A stretch of DNA of 64,000 nt, from NCBI GenBank assembly GCA_020161355.1, contig JAIUOF010000009.1, positions 62,001 to 126,000 on the forward strand, read 5' to 3'. Below, piece after piece: positions 1 through 7,923 of this stretch. This stretch comes from Bacteroidota bacterium (lineage in GTDB: Bacteria > Bacteroidota > Bacteroidia > Cytophagales > Spirosomataceae). Position 1 is the first letter of the stretch; each line of letters opens with the position of its first letter. The notes under the pieces are model-generated. The model did no database searches. It worked only from the letters and a program-made list of their open reading frames with translations, and was not told the DNA's origin. The position numbers and the translations under genes are program-made.

Positions 1-76
1 CGTGACCGGAAACAACAAAATGTCAAAACCATTCCAGATCTCAACCAACGTTAAGAGAACTGTAATTGCAGACTAA
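1..76 (+). CDS. 3' end of a small exported protein (partial)
   Basis: The frame beginning at base 2 runs to TAA at 74-76 and encodes 24 residues, including KPFQISTNV. This nearly matches the C-terminus of the gene at 115-489 (KMTKPFQISTNV), so it is the tail of a tandem paralogue whose body lies outside the window. Function unknown; see the next gene for the probable fold. Confidence 0.75.
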   Translation, partial: VTGNNKMSKPFQISTNVKRTVIAD

Positions 77-114
77 TTATTCAAAAAAACAGATTTAAAT
101 TTTTAAAAATATTT

Positions 115-489
115 ATGAAAAAGCTTATAATAACATTTGCAGTATTGATGGGAGTATCAGCTGCTAACCTGGCAACAGCCTCAAACGGACTTAAAATTGT
201 AGAAATCAACGCCGAAGCTAAAGGCCTTACAGTAAAGGCTATTGAAGGTTTGAAATTCAAATTGAGTCTTGACAATCTTTCGAAAAAAACATTCATTTCT
301 ATCAAAAATAATCAGGGTGAAATTTTTCACACAGAATTTATTGTAAAAAAAGACGCTTTCTCAAAAGTGTTCGATTTGAGCAATTTACCTGATGGAAACT
401 ACTATTTCGAAGTGATTACCGGAAACGAGAAAATGACAAAACCATTTCAGATTTCTACCAACGTAAACAGAACAGCTACTGCTCAGTAA
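115..489 (+). CDS. small exported beta-sandwich-like protein
   Basis: A 124-residue protein with a Sec signal peptide (MKKLIITFAVLMGVSAANLATA). The mature part of about 100 residues alternates hydrophobic and polar residues and contains FDLSNLPDGNYYFEV, typical of the small beta-sandwich domains (DUF3244-like or secretion-tail-like) of exported Bacteroidota proteins. It lacks catalytic-looking motifs. It follows a truncated paralogue at the window edge, so this is a tandem duplication. Function unknown; the family suggestion is by pattern only. Confidence 0.7.
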   Translation: MKKLIITFAVLMGVSAANLATASNGLKIVEINAEAKGLTVKAIEGLKFKLSLDNLSKKTFISIKNNQGEIFHTEFIVKKDAFSKVFDLSNLPDGNYYFEVITGNEKMTKPFQISTNVNRTATAQ

Positions 490-526
490 TTTACAAAAGT
501 AGAATTTCTAAAACCTTTGAATGAGA

Positions 527-554
527 GCCTGAATCGCAAGATTCGGGCTTTTTC
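527..554 (+). terminator. intrinsic terminator
   Basis: A 9-bp stem (GCCTGAATC with GATTCGGGC, one G-T pair) with a GCAA tetraloop, followed by TTTTTC. It ends the small exported protein gene. Confidence 0.85.
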
Positions 555-643
555 GATTTAAAGTAAAAAGACATTTTAAATACCAGATAGAACTTACCCT
601 TTTTTCATTTTAGGAAAAACCTAAATTTTTAATCCATTTTCCT

Positions 644-651
644 TAAATTTG
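644..651 (+). promoter_or_regulatory. Bacteroidota -7 element (TAAATTTG) before ffh
   Basis: TAAATTTG matches the TAnnTTTG consensus of the Bacteroidota primary sigma factor and lies 29 nt before the ffh start codon. A clear -33 TTTG is not evident. Confidence 0.55.
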
Positions 652-680
652 CACCTCATTTGAGCAGATTATAATCAACT

Positions 681-1997
681 ATGTTTCAGAATCTTCAGGA
701 TAAACTCAACAGTGCCTTCAAAACCCTTAAAGGAAAAGGAAGAATAACTGATGTAAATATTGCAAGTACCGTAAAGGAAATCCGCCGGGCATTGATGGAT
801 GCCGACGTAAATTATAAAGTAGCCAAAGAAGTAACCGACCGTGTAAAACAGGAAGCCATTGACCGAAAGGTGATGATAGCGGTAGAACCGGGTCAGTTGT
901 TTGTAAAAATTGTTCAGGAAGAGCTTACCAATCTGATGGGCAGCACGGCTCAGTCTGTAAATCTGAAAGGATCACCTGCAGTGGTATTGATTGCCGGTTT
1001 GCAGGGTTCGGGTAAAACTACTTTTTCAGGAAAATTTGCATCATATCTTAAAAAACAGGGTAAACAAGTTATGCTTGTAGCCTGCGATGTTTACCGCCCC
1101 GCGGCTATCACACAGCTCCAGGTGCTTGGTGAGCAGATTGGCGTGGATGTATATGCTGAACCAGACAACAAAGATGCAGTTTCGATTGCCAAAAATGCCG
1201 TTGCCGAGGCCAAAACCAAAGGAAAAAGTATAGTAATCGTCGATACGGCGGGTCGTCTGGCAGTTGACGAAGTCATGATGACCGAGGTCGAAAATATCAA
1301 GAAGACAATAGCCCCCTCCGAAATCTTGTTTGTGGTTGACTCCATGACCGGTCAGGATGCTGTCAATACAGCCAAGACCTTTAATGACCGCCTTGATTTT
1401 GATGGTGTAGTTCTTACCAAGCTCGATGGTGATTCACGAGGTGGTGCCGCCCTTTCTATCAGAGCTGTGGTAGAAAAGCCTATCAAGTTTATGAGCACCG
1501 GCGAGAAGATGGAAGACCTTGACATCTTCCACCCTGATCGTATGGCCAGCCGTATTCTGGGCATGGGTGACGTGATCTCACTTGTAGAACGTGCTCAACA
1601 GGCTTACGATGAAGATGAAGCCCGTAAGCTTAACAAAAAAATGAGGGAGAACAACTTCGACCTCAATGACTTTTTGGGCCAGCTGGAGCAAATCAAAAAA
1701 ATGGGTAATATCAAAGATATTATGGGTATGATTCCGGGTATGGGCGGTGCGGTCAAAGACCTCGATATCAGCAATGACTCTTTTAAACCCATAGAGTCTA
1801 TTATCAAAAGTATGACTCCAAAAGAGCGTGAATTACCGGATATCATTGATGGAAGCCGTCGTAAGCGTATCGCCACCGGTGCCGGCCGCAGTATTCAGGA
1901 AGTCAATAATCTGTTGAAACAGTTTGAACAGATGAAAAAAATGATGAAGAAATTCAATAAAATGAGTCCAGGTGGCAGAGCCAGGATGTTTGGTTAA
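681..1997 (+). CDS. ffh: signal recognition particle GTPase Ffh
   Basis: 438 residues, normal for Ffh, the SRP54 GTPase that with 4.5S RNA delivers nascent membrane proteins to FtsY. The N-domain is followed by the G-domain: P-loop GLQGSGKTT (about 106-114), DTAGR (188-192) and TKLDGDSRGG (246-255). The methionine-rich M-domain covers roughly the last 110 residues (SRRKRIATGAGRS, KKMMKKFNKMSPGG), which binds signal peptides and RNA. It stands alone between two intrinsic terminators with its own TAnnTTTG promoter. No 4.5S RNA gene was recognised nearby. Confidence 0.98.
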   Translation: MFQNLQDKLNSAFKTLKGKGRITDVNIASTVKEIRRALMDADVNYKVAKEVTDRVKQEAIDRKVMIAVEPGQLFVKIVQEELTNLMGSTAQSVNLKGSPAVVLIAGLQGSGKTTFSGKFASYLKKQGKQVMLVACDVYRPAAITQLQVLGEQIGVDVYAEPDNKDAVSIAKNAVAEAKTKGKSIVIVDTAGRLAVDEVMMTEVENIKKTIAPSEILFVVDSMTGQDAVNTAKTFNDRLDFDGVVLTKLDGDSRGGAALSIRAVVEKPIKFMSTGEKMEDLDIFHPDRMASRILGMGDVISLVERAQQAYDEDEARKLNKKMRENNFDLNDFLGQLEQIKKMGNIKDIMGMIPGMGGAVKDLDISNDSFKPIESIIKSMTPKERELPDIIDGSRRKRIATGAGRSIQEVNNLLKQFEQMKKMMKKFNKMSPGGRARMFG

Positions 1998-2024
1998 TGT
2001 ATTGATTTTAAAGACAATAAAAAT

Positions 2025-2052
2025 AACCTCCGAGAAATTGGAGGTTTTTTTG
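2025..2052 (+). terminator. intrinsic terminator of ffh
   Basis: AACCTCC pairs with GGAGGTT around a short A-rich loop, followed by seven T. The facing gene at 2099-2998 ends just beyond. Confidence 0.85.
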
Positions 2053-2098
2053 TCAAGAAATTCAAGAAATAATTTTCAGGCTCTCAGAAAAAAGCCGG

Positions 2099-2998
2099 TT
2101 ACTTTTTAGAATAATAGAATAGCTTGGGAGCATCGGGCTGTCCCCCCCTTTCTGACATGGTAAAATACCCTTTGGCTCCCGCATCCCAGCATATGGATTC
2201 CCCCTGATGCTCCTGCACATAGGGTGCCCCTACATCGCGGGCACGGCTTAAAGTCTGAAAAACTGACTCTCCCGAACGAGTTCTCCAATAAAACACAGCA
2301 ATGTATGTTTTTAATAATATCTCTTTCCCATCATAAGAAATATCACCACTCGTAATCCCCCAAAAGGGAATTTTACCCAGCAACTCGGCTTCAGTAATTT
2401 TATCCAATGCCTGTGGATAGGCCAGTCGGAATACAAATTCATTAAATTCCCCTTTGGTAACTATATATATGTCCTTAGTCTTGGGGTCAACCATAATTGT
2501 TTCTGAATCATATGATGCAGAATTTGGATAGGAAAATCTTATCACATCGGGGTTATTTACATTTGATGCCGAAACAGACGGCTCTTCAAATCTGTAAATT
2601 TTATATTCCTTAAAAGCTTTTAAATTGTCTCCAATATCAGGTGCATAGATGTAGCTCACCCCGGCCTTTGGCCCTGGTCCTACTGCCAGATCTTCCCAGT
2701 CACGGTTATTACCTGAAATTGCAAAAAACTTTTGATATACGCCCTTTTCAGTCATGAGATGAACACCCGCCTGAGCTTCCGAATCTTCAATTAACCATAC
2801 ATATCCTGGATTTTTTTGAGAAGCAGCTATACCTGAAACTTCATTTAAGGCTTCGGTAGTAGGTAAAAATGAAACCGGAGAATCATTGAAAGCAGCAACA
2901 CTGTCTTTTACAACAGGCTTGGGTTTTACGTCACCTCCAAACAAAAAACAAGCGTTTAGCCCAATACTCAACGCCACAAACAAAAACACTCTTTTCAA
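2099..2998 (-). CDS. lipoprotein, beta-propeller-like, unknown function
   Basis: 299 residues with a lipoprotein signal (MKRVFLFVALSIGLNAC, lipobox LNAC). The start is TTG: no ATG or GTG lies between it and the upstream in-frame stop, and it gives a complete signal peptide. The mature chain contains EVSGIAASQKNPGYVW, GNNRDWEDLAVGP and IYAPDIGDN, a pattern of propeller blades with Asp/Asn-rich turns seen in exported Bacteroidota proteins often labelled esterase-like or SdiA-regulated-like. No catalytic triad is evident. It is convergent with ffh. Confidence 0.7.
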   Translation of the reverse strand: MKRVFLFVALSIGLNACFLFGGDVKPKPVVKDSVAAFNDSPVSFLPTTEALNEVSGIAASQKNPGYVWLIEDSEAQAGVHLMTEKGVYQKFFAISGNNRDWEDLAVGPGPKAGVSYIYAPDIGDNLKAFKEYKIYRFEEPSVSASNVNNPDVIRFSYPNSASYDSETIMVDPKTKDIYIVTKGEFNEFVFRLAYPQALDKITEAELLGKIPFWGITSGDISYDGKEILLKTYIAVFYWRTRSGESVFQTLSRARDVGAPYVQEHQGESICWDAGAKGYFTMSERGGQPDAPKLFYYSKK

Positions 2999-3059
2999 AA
3001 TTCCGATTTTTTTAATTCACAACGCAAAAACTATCCCAATTAGTCCGCAAAAATAATAA

Positions 3060-4094
3060 TTAATTTTTGGCTTTGTTTTCCAAAACCAGGTCTTGCAGTA
3101 ATTCTATCCAGGAGTCCTGATCGTTGAGACTTGGAACCAGATCCCATTTTTCACCCCCGTGTTCTTCAAATAGCTCGCGGTATTCTTCCCCGACTTCGAT
3201 GGTAGTTTCCAGACAATCTGAAACAAAAGCCGGCGAAAACGCAAGCACACTTTTAATTCCTTTTCCTGCTAATTCTTTTACTAAATCTTCACTATAAGGC
3301 TTGATCCAGGGGTCTTTTCCTAATCTTGACTGGAAACTGGTGGTGTAAGAGCCTTCTTTAAGGCCTAAGGATCTGACCAACAAACGGGTTGTTGCAAAGC
3401 ACTGAGCCCTGTAACAAAACTGATTTTTGGCAGTAATCTCACCACAACAATCCCCTAATTTACATACACCATAATCATCCCCTTTTTTTATCTGACGCTC
3501 CGGCAAGCCGTGATAGCTGAACACAAAATGCTCATAATCATGCTCTGACATCATTTTTTGAGCATTATTGACAAAGCCTTGAATAAACTTTGGATATTGA
3601 TAGAAATAATTAATGAATTTGATTTGAGGGATAATCTGCCATTGAGAAACAATCTCCATCACTTTTTGGTAAACCGAGCCACTGGTGGCCGAAGCGTATT
3701 GAGGAAAAAGCGGAATCACGATCAGTTCTGAAATACCCGAAGTTTTAAATTCTAAAAGTCTTTCCGCTATCGAAGGGCTTTGGTATCGCATCGCTATTTT
3801 CACTTCGAAATCTTCGCCAAGTCGTTTTTGAAGATGTAACTCGTTGGAATATCCAAAAATTTTCAAGGGAGAACCCTCTATGGTCCAGAGCTTTTGATAT
3901 ACTTTCGCCGACTTTGGGGCTCGGAATGGAGCAATAATGAGATTTACCAATAAAAATCTGGCAATATTTGAAATGTCAATTACCCTTCCGTCCATCAGGA
4001 ATTCCCTCAGATATTTCCTCACATCCGGCACATTGGGTGAGTCCGGGGTTCCGAGATTTACCAGCAATACACCTGTTTTTTTCTTTTCTATCAC
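3060..4094 (-). CDS. hemH: ferrochelatase
   Basis: 344 residues. Ferrochelatase inserts Fe2+ into protoporphyrin IX (or coproporphyrin III) in the last steps of heme synthesis. It shows the family opening GVLLVNLGTPDSPN, the active-site segment FSYHGLPERQIKKGD and the second active-site region FSPAFVSDCLETTIE. A cysteine-rich stretch after the active-site His (VCKLGDCC, then FCYRAQC) could ligate a metal cluster; such insertions occur in some bacterial ferrochelatases. GTG is the start codon. Heme supply suits the many cytochromes and heme-copper enzymes of this window, though it is not in their operons. Confidence 0.95.
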   Translation of the reverse strand: MIEKKKTGVLLVNLGTPDSPNVPDVRKYLREFLMDGRVIDISNIARFLLVNLIIAPFRAPKSAKVYQKLWTIEGSPLKIFGYSNELHLQKRLGEDFEVKIAMRYQSPSIAERLLEFKTSGISELIVIPLFPQYASATSGSVYQKVMEIVSQWQIIPQIKFINYFYQYPKFIQGFVNNAQKMMSEHDYEHFVFSYHGLPERQIKKGDDYGVCKLGDCCGEITAKNQFCYRAQCFATTRLLVRSLGLKEGSYTTSFQSRLGKDPWIKPYSEDLVKELAGKGIKSVLAFSPAFVSDCLETTIEVGEEYRELFEEHGGEKWDLVPSLNDQDSWIELLQDLVLENKAKN

Positions 4095-4227
4095 AACTAC
4101 TTCAATTTAAAACCCGATAACTTTCTCACCATATAATAAATTTCAAAGGCTTTTTTAGCGAATTTTCACAAAAAAATGCATTGAATCATATTTTTTATAA
4201 AATAAATCCTTAAAATTTACCCTTCAA

Positions 4228-4277
4228 ATCAACCGTACTTGTGCCCGGTGAGCGGTGGCATAGAAACGGGTGTTCTT
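4228..4277 (+). other. GC-rich leader with stem-loop before a small ORF
   Basis: In an AT-rich gap a GC-rich patch can form a short stem (TGCCCG with CGGGTG, two G-T pairs) around a 19-nt loop. It lies just upstream of the 54-codon gene at 4304. It may be a leader structure; this is visual only. Confidence 0.3.
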
Positions 4278-4303
4278 ATTAAAAATCAAAAACTTTATCA
4301 ATA

Positions 4304-4468
4304 ATGTCAACTTCAATTACAACTTCAGAAACTTTCGGCAATCAGATTTTAAGCATCAAAGATTGTCTCAAAATTATTGGTATCGAAGAGATTGCCGACA
4401 ATGTGTATGCTCTACCTCATTTTGTAAAAGAAAAATCGAAGTCTAAAAAAAAGGCAAAAAAGAAATAA
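4304..4468 (+). CDS. small basic protein, 54 residues, unknown
   Basis: ATG at 4304 opens 54 codons ending in TAA at 4466-4468. The N-terminal part (QILSIKDCLKIIGIEEIADNVYALPHF) looks like a folded helical segment, and the C-terminus is a lysine tail (KEKSKSKKKAKKK) that suggests nucleic-acid or ribosome association. It lies alone between two minus-strand genes. Codon use is coding-like, but no family is recognised. Confidence 0.5.
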   Translation: MSTSITTSETFGNQILSIKDCLKIIGIEEIADNVYALPHFVKEKSKSKKKAKKK

Positions 4469-4518
4469 GCTCTTAATTGCCCTTCATTTATTTTTAAACA
4501 AAATACTTCCCGATTTGT

Positions 4519-6411
4519 TTAGTACGCCCTCACGGTCTTACCTTCCATAAAATTAATAAAGGCTGTGTTTACGACTTTGTTGCCGCCTGGAGTTGGGTAA
4601 TTTCCTGTGAAATACCAATCACCCAGGTGTTTCGGACAGGCTTTATTCAGATTTTCAACTGTCTGATATATCACCGAAACCTCCGCATTGAGACCTTCAG
4701 GTTTTACTATCTCAGCAATTTTATCTGAAACATCCTGATCACTGAAAGGCTCAAAAAGCGTCTTTACGAGATTCTGTTCACTCAGCCTGCCTTCGGTTCT
4801 TAAAGCAAGTGCTTTTTGGTAAACTTCCTCTTTTTTATATTCCAAACCACGGTCTTTCAACAACGCCAGCATAGCTCTGAACGCCACAAATTCCTTAACT
4901 TTTGACATGTCAATACCATAACAATCGGGATATCTTATTTGCGGTGCCGATGATACGATCAGGATTTTCTTGGGTCCAAGCCTGTCTAACAAAGTCAAAA
5001 TGCTCTTTTCCAAAGTTGTCCCCCTTACAATAGAATCATCTATCACCACAAGAGTATCCACTTTTTTGCGGATTACCCCATGGGTCATTTCATACACATG
5101 TGTAACCATGTCAGAGCGGTCATCGTCATTGGTGATAAAAGTCCTGATTTTCACGTCTTTCGACACCAGTTTTTCAAATCTTGGTTTAAAATCCAGAAGT
5201 TTGTCCAACTCTTCTTCTGATAACTTGCCAGATTTTATTTTTTTCTTTCTCCATTCAGCCAAATAATCCTCAATTCCTTCCACCATACCATAAAATGCGG
5301 CTTCAGCGGTATTGGGTATATATGAAAATACCGTGTTTTCAAGATCGTAATCGACCTCTTTCAAAATCTGAGGAATGAGTAACCTGCCCAGGGTCTTCCT
5401 TTCCTGATAAATATCAGGATCAGAACCTCTTGAAAAATATATACGTTCAAAGCTACAGGAAAGTTTTTGCGTGGGAGGCATAATATTGAATTCGCCAAAC
5501 TCTCCATGCTTGTCAATAATCAGAGCGTTGCCGGGAGTAAGTTCTTTTATATCGGCATAGTCAGCTCCAAAAGCAGCTTTCACAGGAGGTCTTTCAGAAG
5601 CCACAACTATAACCTCGTCGTTTGACCAATAGTACGCAGGCCTGATACCTGCCGGATCTCTGACCACAAATGATGCTCCAAAACCCGTAATGCCAGCCAG
5701 TGCATAGCCGCCGTCAAAATCGCGACAAGCCCTGTGCAATACCCGCTGAAGATCCATGTTATCTTCAATGATATCGCTCAGAGCAGGATTTTCATATATT
5801 CCTTTAAACCTCTCAAAAACTCGTTGGTTTTCTTCATCAAGAAAATGCCCGATTTTTTCCAAAACGGTAATCGTATCGCCGAGATCCTTAGGATGCTGGC
5901 CCAACTTTACTAATTTTCCGAAAAGCTCATCGGCATTGGTCATATTGAAGTTACCGGCACACACCAGGTTACGGCTACGCCAGTTGCTTTGACGCAGCAG
6001 TGGGTGGCAGTTTTCGATCTCATTTTTCCCATGAGTACCATATCGAAGATGACCCAACCACACTTCACCCGAAAACGCCACATTTTTTTGTAACCAATCG
6101 GCATCCTTCAGTTTCTGAGGGTCGGTTTTCTTAACTTCAATATATTTTTCATTGATTTTCTTGAAAATATCAACTACCGCACGGTTTTCAACTGACCTGT
6201 ACCGGCTAATGTACCGGCTTCCGGGAGGTACTTCAATTTTCACATTGGCAACACCGGCACCATCCTGGCCGCGGTTGATTTGCTTTTCCATCAACACATA
6301 GAGGCGGTTGATAGCGTAGAGGGGCGTTCCGTACTTCGCGATGTAATAATCGAGAGGTTTTCTTAGTCGAATGAGGGCAATGCCACATTCGTGTTTGATA
6401 GCGTCACTCAT
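4519..6411 (-). CDS. amidophosphoribosyltransferase-like class II glutamine amidotransferase
   Basis: 630 residues, longer than the roughly 470-500 of classical PurF. The N-terminus is MSDAIKHECGIA: Cys9 would be the N-terminal nucleophile after removal of an eight-residue propeptide, and RGQDGAG and HLRYGTHG belong to the glutaminase domain. The C-terminal half has the PRPP-binding motif VVIDDSIVRGTT. Family knowledge: PurF converts PRPP and glutamine to phosphoribosylamine. Bacteroidota often carry this longer paralogue besides a normal PurF, so its exact substrate is uncertain. It stands alone. Confidence 0.85.
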   Translation of the reverse strand: MSDAIKHECGIALIRLRKPLDYYIAKYGTPLYAINRLYVLMEKQINRGQDGAGVANVKIEVPPGSRYISRYRSVENRAVVDIFKKINEKYIEVKKTDPQKLKDADWLQKNVAFSGEVWLGHLRYGTHGKNEIENCHPLLRQSNWRSRNLVCAGNFNMTNADELFGKLVKLGQHPKDLGDTITVLEKIGHFLDEENQRVFERFKGIYENPALSDIIEDNMDLQRVLHRACRDFDGGYALAGITGFGASFVVRDPAGIRPAYYWSNDEVIVVASERPPVKAAFGADYADIKELTPGNALIIDKHGEFGEFNIMPPTQKLSCSFERIYFSRGSDPDIYQERKTLGRLLIPQILKEVDYDLENTVFSYIPNTAEAAFYGMVEGIEDYLAEWRKKKIKSGKLSEEELDKLLDFKPRFEKLVSKDVKIRTFITNDDDRSDMVTHVYEMTHGVIRKKVDTLVVIDDSIVRGTTLEKSILTLLDRLGPKKILIVSSAPQIRYPDCYGIDMSKVKEFVAFRAMLALLKDRGLEYKKEEVYQKALALRTEGRLSEQNLVKTLFEPFSDQDVSDKIAEIVKPEGLNAEVSVIYQTVENLNKACPKHLGDWYFTGNYPTPGGNKVVNTAFINFMEGKTVRAY

Positions 6412-6630
6412 ATTTGATTTGAGAGGTATGCAGACCTGAAATTCTGCATTTTATATTTTAGACTACAAAAATCGACATATTAAAATTCCATTCCAAAAGA
6501 TTGATTTATTTTTTGGATTAAAAAAAATGCCAACATAAAAATCCAAAACCCGGAAACTTTCGTAAATGCCCCTGGAAGCTAATGAAAGTGCTTTTTGTCG
6601 AAAATAATATTACTTGAAAATAAGCCGAGG

Positions 6631-6650
6631 ATCGAATATATTTTTTCGAT
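6631..6650. repeat. small inverted repeat before 6691 gene
   Basis: ATCGAA and TTCGAT form a perfect 6-bp dyad with an 8-nt T/A spacer, 41 nt before the ATG. It may be an operator or a leader hairpin. Confidence 0.3.
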
Positions 6651-6690
6651 GACAACTAATTAACGAAACATAATAACAGATTGGAATTTC

Positions 6691-7095
6691 ATGAAAAAGC
6701 TTATCAAAATTACGTTTTTAGGGCTAATCGGCACATTTGGCATGTTTTTAATTTATGCCAATGCTAATCCCAAGCCTATGCATGCCTATGCCCCACCTAC
6801 AGGCATTTTGTTTTATGAACTAGATACCCAACCCGAAAAGGCCACAAGTCTGGAGTCTAAAATAGAATCTATGGATGGGGTTACATCCTGCTCCTATTCA
6901 CCGGAAACAAATAGGATGAGCATTCTTTTCAATCCGGAAAACTGTTCGGCACAAAGGCTAAATGAGTTAATTCAAAGTGAGAATATCAAATTCAAAACAC
7001 CGGAAATAGAAGGTGACCCGGGCCCCGAATGCCCCGTACCACATGCATACATTGAGAAATTTGAGAAGATCAAATATGCACTAAACTTCAGGTGA
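6691..7095 (+). CDS. exported protein with HMA-like (ferredoxin-like) domain lacking CxxC
   Basis: 134 residues with an N-terminal signal or anchor (LGLIGTFGMFLIYANA). Residues of about 50-105 (SLESKIESMDGVTSCSYS, then NRMSILFNPENCSAQRLNEL) follow the beta-alpha-beta-beta-alpha-beta pattern of heavy-metal-associated domains, but the metal-binding CxxC is absent; only two separated cysteines and a later ECPVPHAY segment could bind metal. It is followed 62 nt later by the truncated-globin lipoprotein, possibly the same transcript. Function unknown. Confidence 0.6.
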   Translation: MKKLIKITFLGLIGTFGMFLIYANANPKPMHAYAPPTGILFYELDTQPEKATSLESKIESMDGVTSCSYSPETNRMSILFNPENCSAQRLNELIQSENIKFKTPEIEGDPGPECPVPHAYIEKFEKIKYALNFR

Positions 7096-7157
7096 TTTTT
7101 CGAAAGAAAATTAAAACAATCAGTAATTTATTATCAAACTCGTAAATTTTATTAAAA

Positions 7158-7631
7158 ATGAAAAAGCTAAAAATCAGTGCTTTGGTGATCCTGTTTGGGT
7201 TATCGCTGGCCAGTTGCGACAAAGAAGAGGAAATGAAAGCCCCTACGCTTTACGATAGACTTGGAGGTGTAAATGCCATTTCAGCCGTAGTAGATGAGTT
7301 TATTGGAAGAGTAGCCGTAAACCCTGATATGGTCAGGACTTTTAAGCCACTGCTTGACGACGTAGCCAAAAACGGAGCAAGTTCCGCAAGGCTGGCAAGC
7401 CTCAGAAACAACCTCATCGACCAGATCGGTGAGGCATCGGGTGGACCTCAAAAATACAAGGGAAAAGACATGGTGACCGCCCATAAAGGAATGATGATCA
7501 CCGAAAAAGAGTTTAATTCACTTGCCGGTGATTTATCAGGAGCTCTCGACAAATTCAATGTACCGGCCACAGAAAAAGGAGAACTTTTGAGTGTAATTGG
7601 TAGTCTTAAACCGTCGATTGTAGGTCAGTAA
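7158..7631 (+). CDS. lipoprotein-anchored group 1 truncated hemoglobin
   Basis: 157 residues. The signal MKKLKISALVILFGLSLASC ends in a lipobox (Cys20), so the protein should sit on the periplasmic side of a membrane. Residues 30-157 match the truncated globin pattern: LYDRLGGVNAISAVVDEF, then GGPQKYKGKDMVTAHKGM with His109 as the probable proximal heme ligand. Family knowledge: group 1 truncated globins bind O2 and NO and often have NO dioxygenase activity. A NO role fits the neighbouring nor genes but is inference. An intrinsic terminator follows. Confidence 0.85.
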   Translation: MKKLKISALVILFGLSLASCDKEEEMKAPTLYDRLGGVNAISAVVDEFIGRVAVNPDMVRTFKPLLDDVAKNGASSARLASLRNNLIDQIGEASGGPQKYKGKDMVTAHKGMMITEKEFNSLAGDLSGALDKFNVPATEKGELLSVIGSLKPSIVGQ

Positions 7632-7668
7632 TGGTTTTTTTGGGTTAAAGTAGTAGTTTTAAAACTGA

Positions 7669-7702
7669 AACACTCCTGATATTTTTTCGGGAGTGTTTTT
7701 TT
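7669..7702 (+). terminator. intrinsic terminator after the globin gene
   Basis: ACACTCC pairs with GGAGTGT around a T-rich loop, followed by a run of T. Confidence 0.8.
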
Positions 7703-7805
7703 ATTTAGCCAGAAATAAATTTACAAAACCAGGGTTTTGGACGCTTAAAAAACAAAAACTAATAAAAATCATAAAATATAGGACGTGGGAGAGCTAATTT
7801 TAGAA

Positions 7806-7839
7806 ATTATTCCGTTGTTAATTATATTTACGGAATAAT
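7806..7839. repeat. 10-bp inverted repeat upstream of 7924 gene
   Basis: ATTATTCCGT and ACGGAATAAT are perfect inverted copies separated by 14 bp, about 85 nt before the ATG; possible operator. Confidence 0.4.
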
Positions 7840-7873
7840 ATTGTTGATTTAAACCAAAAAAGTATCCCTTTAA

Positions 7874-7887
7874 CCCGCCGTGGCGGG
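7874..7887 (+). other. GC hairpin in leader of 7924 gene
   Basis: CCCGCC-GT-GGCGGG is a perfect 6-bp stem with a 2-nt loop in AT-rich DNA, 37 nt before the start codon, without a T-run. Confidence 0.35.
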
Positions 7888-7923
7888 AAACGATTGGACA
7901 TTGCCTAAACTTCAATTTTTTTT

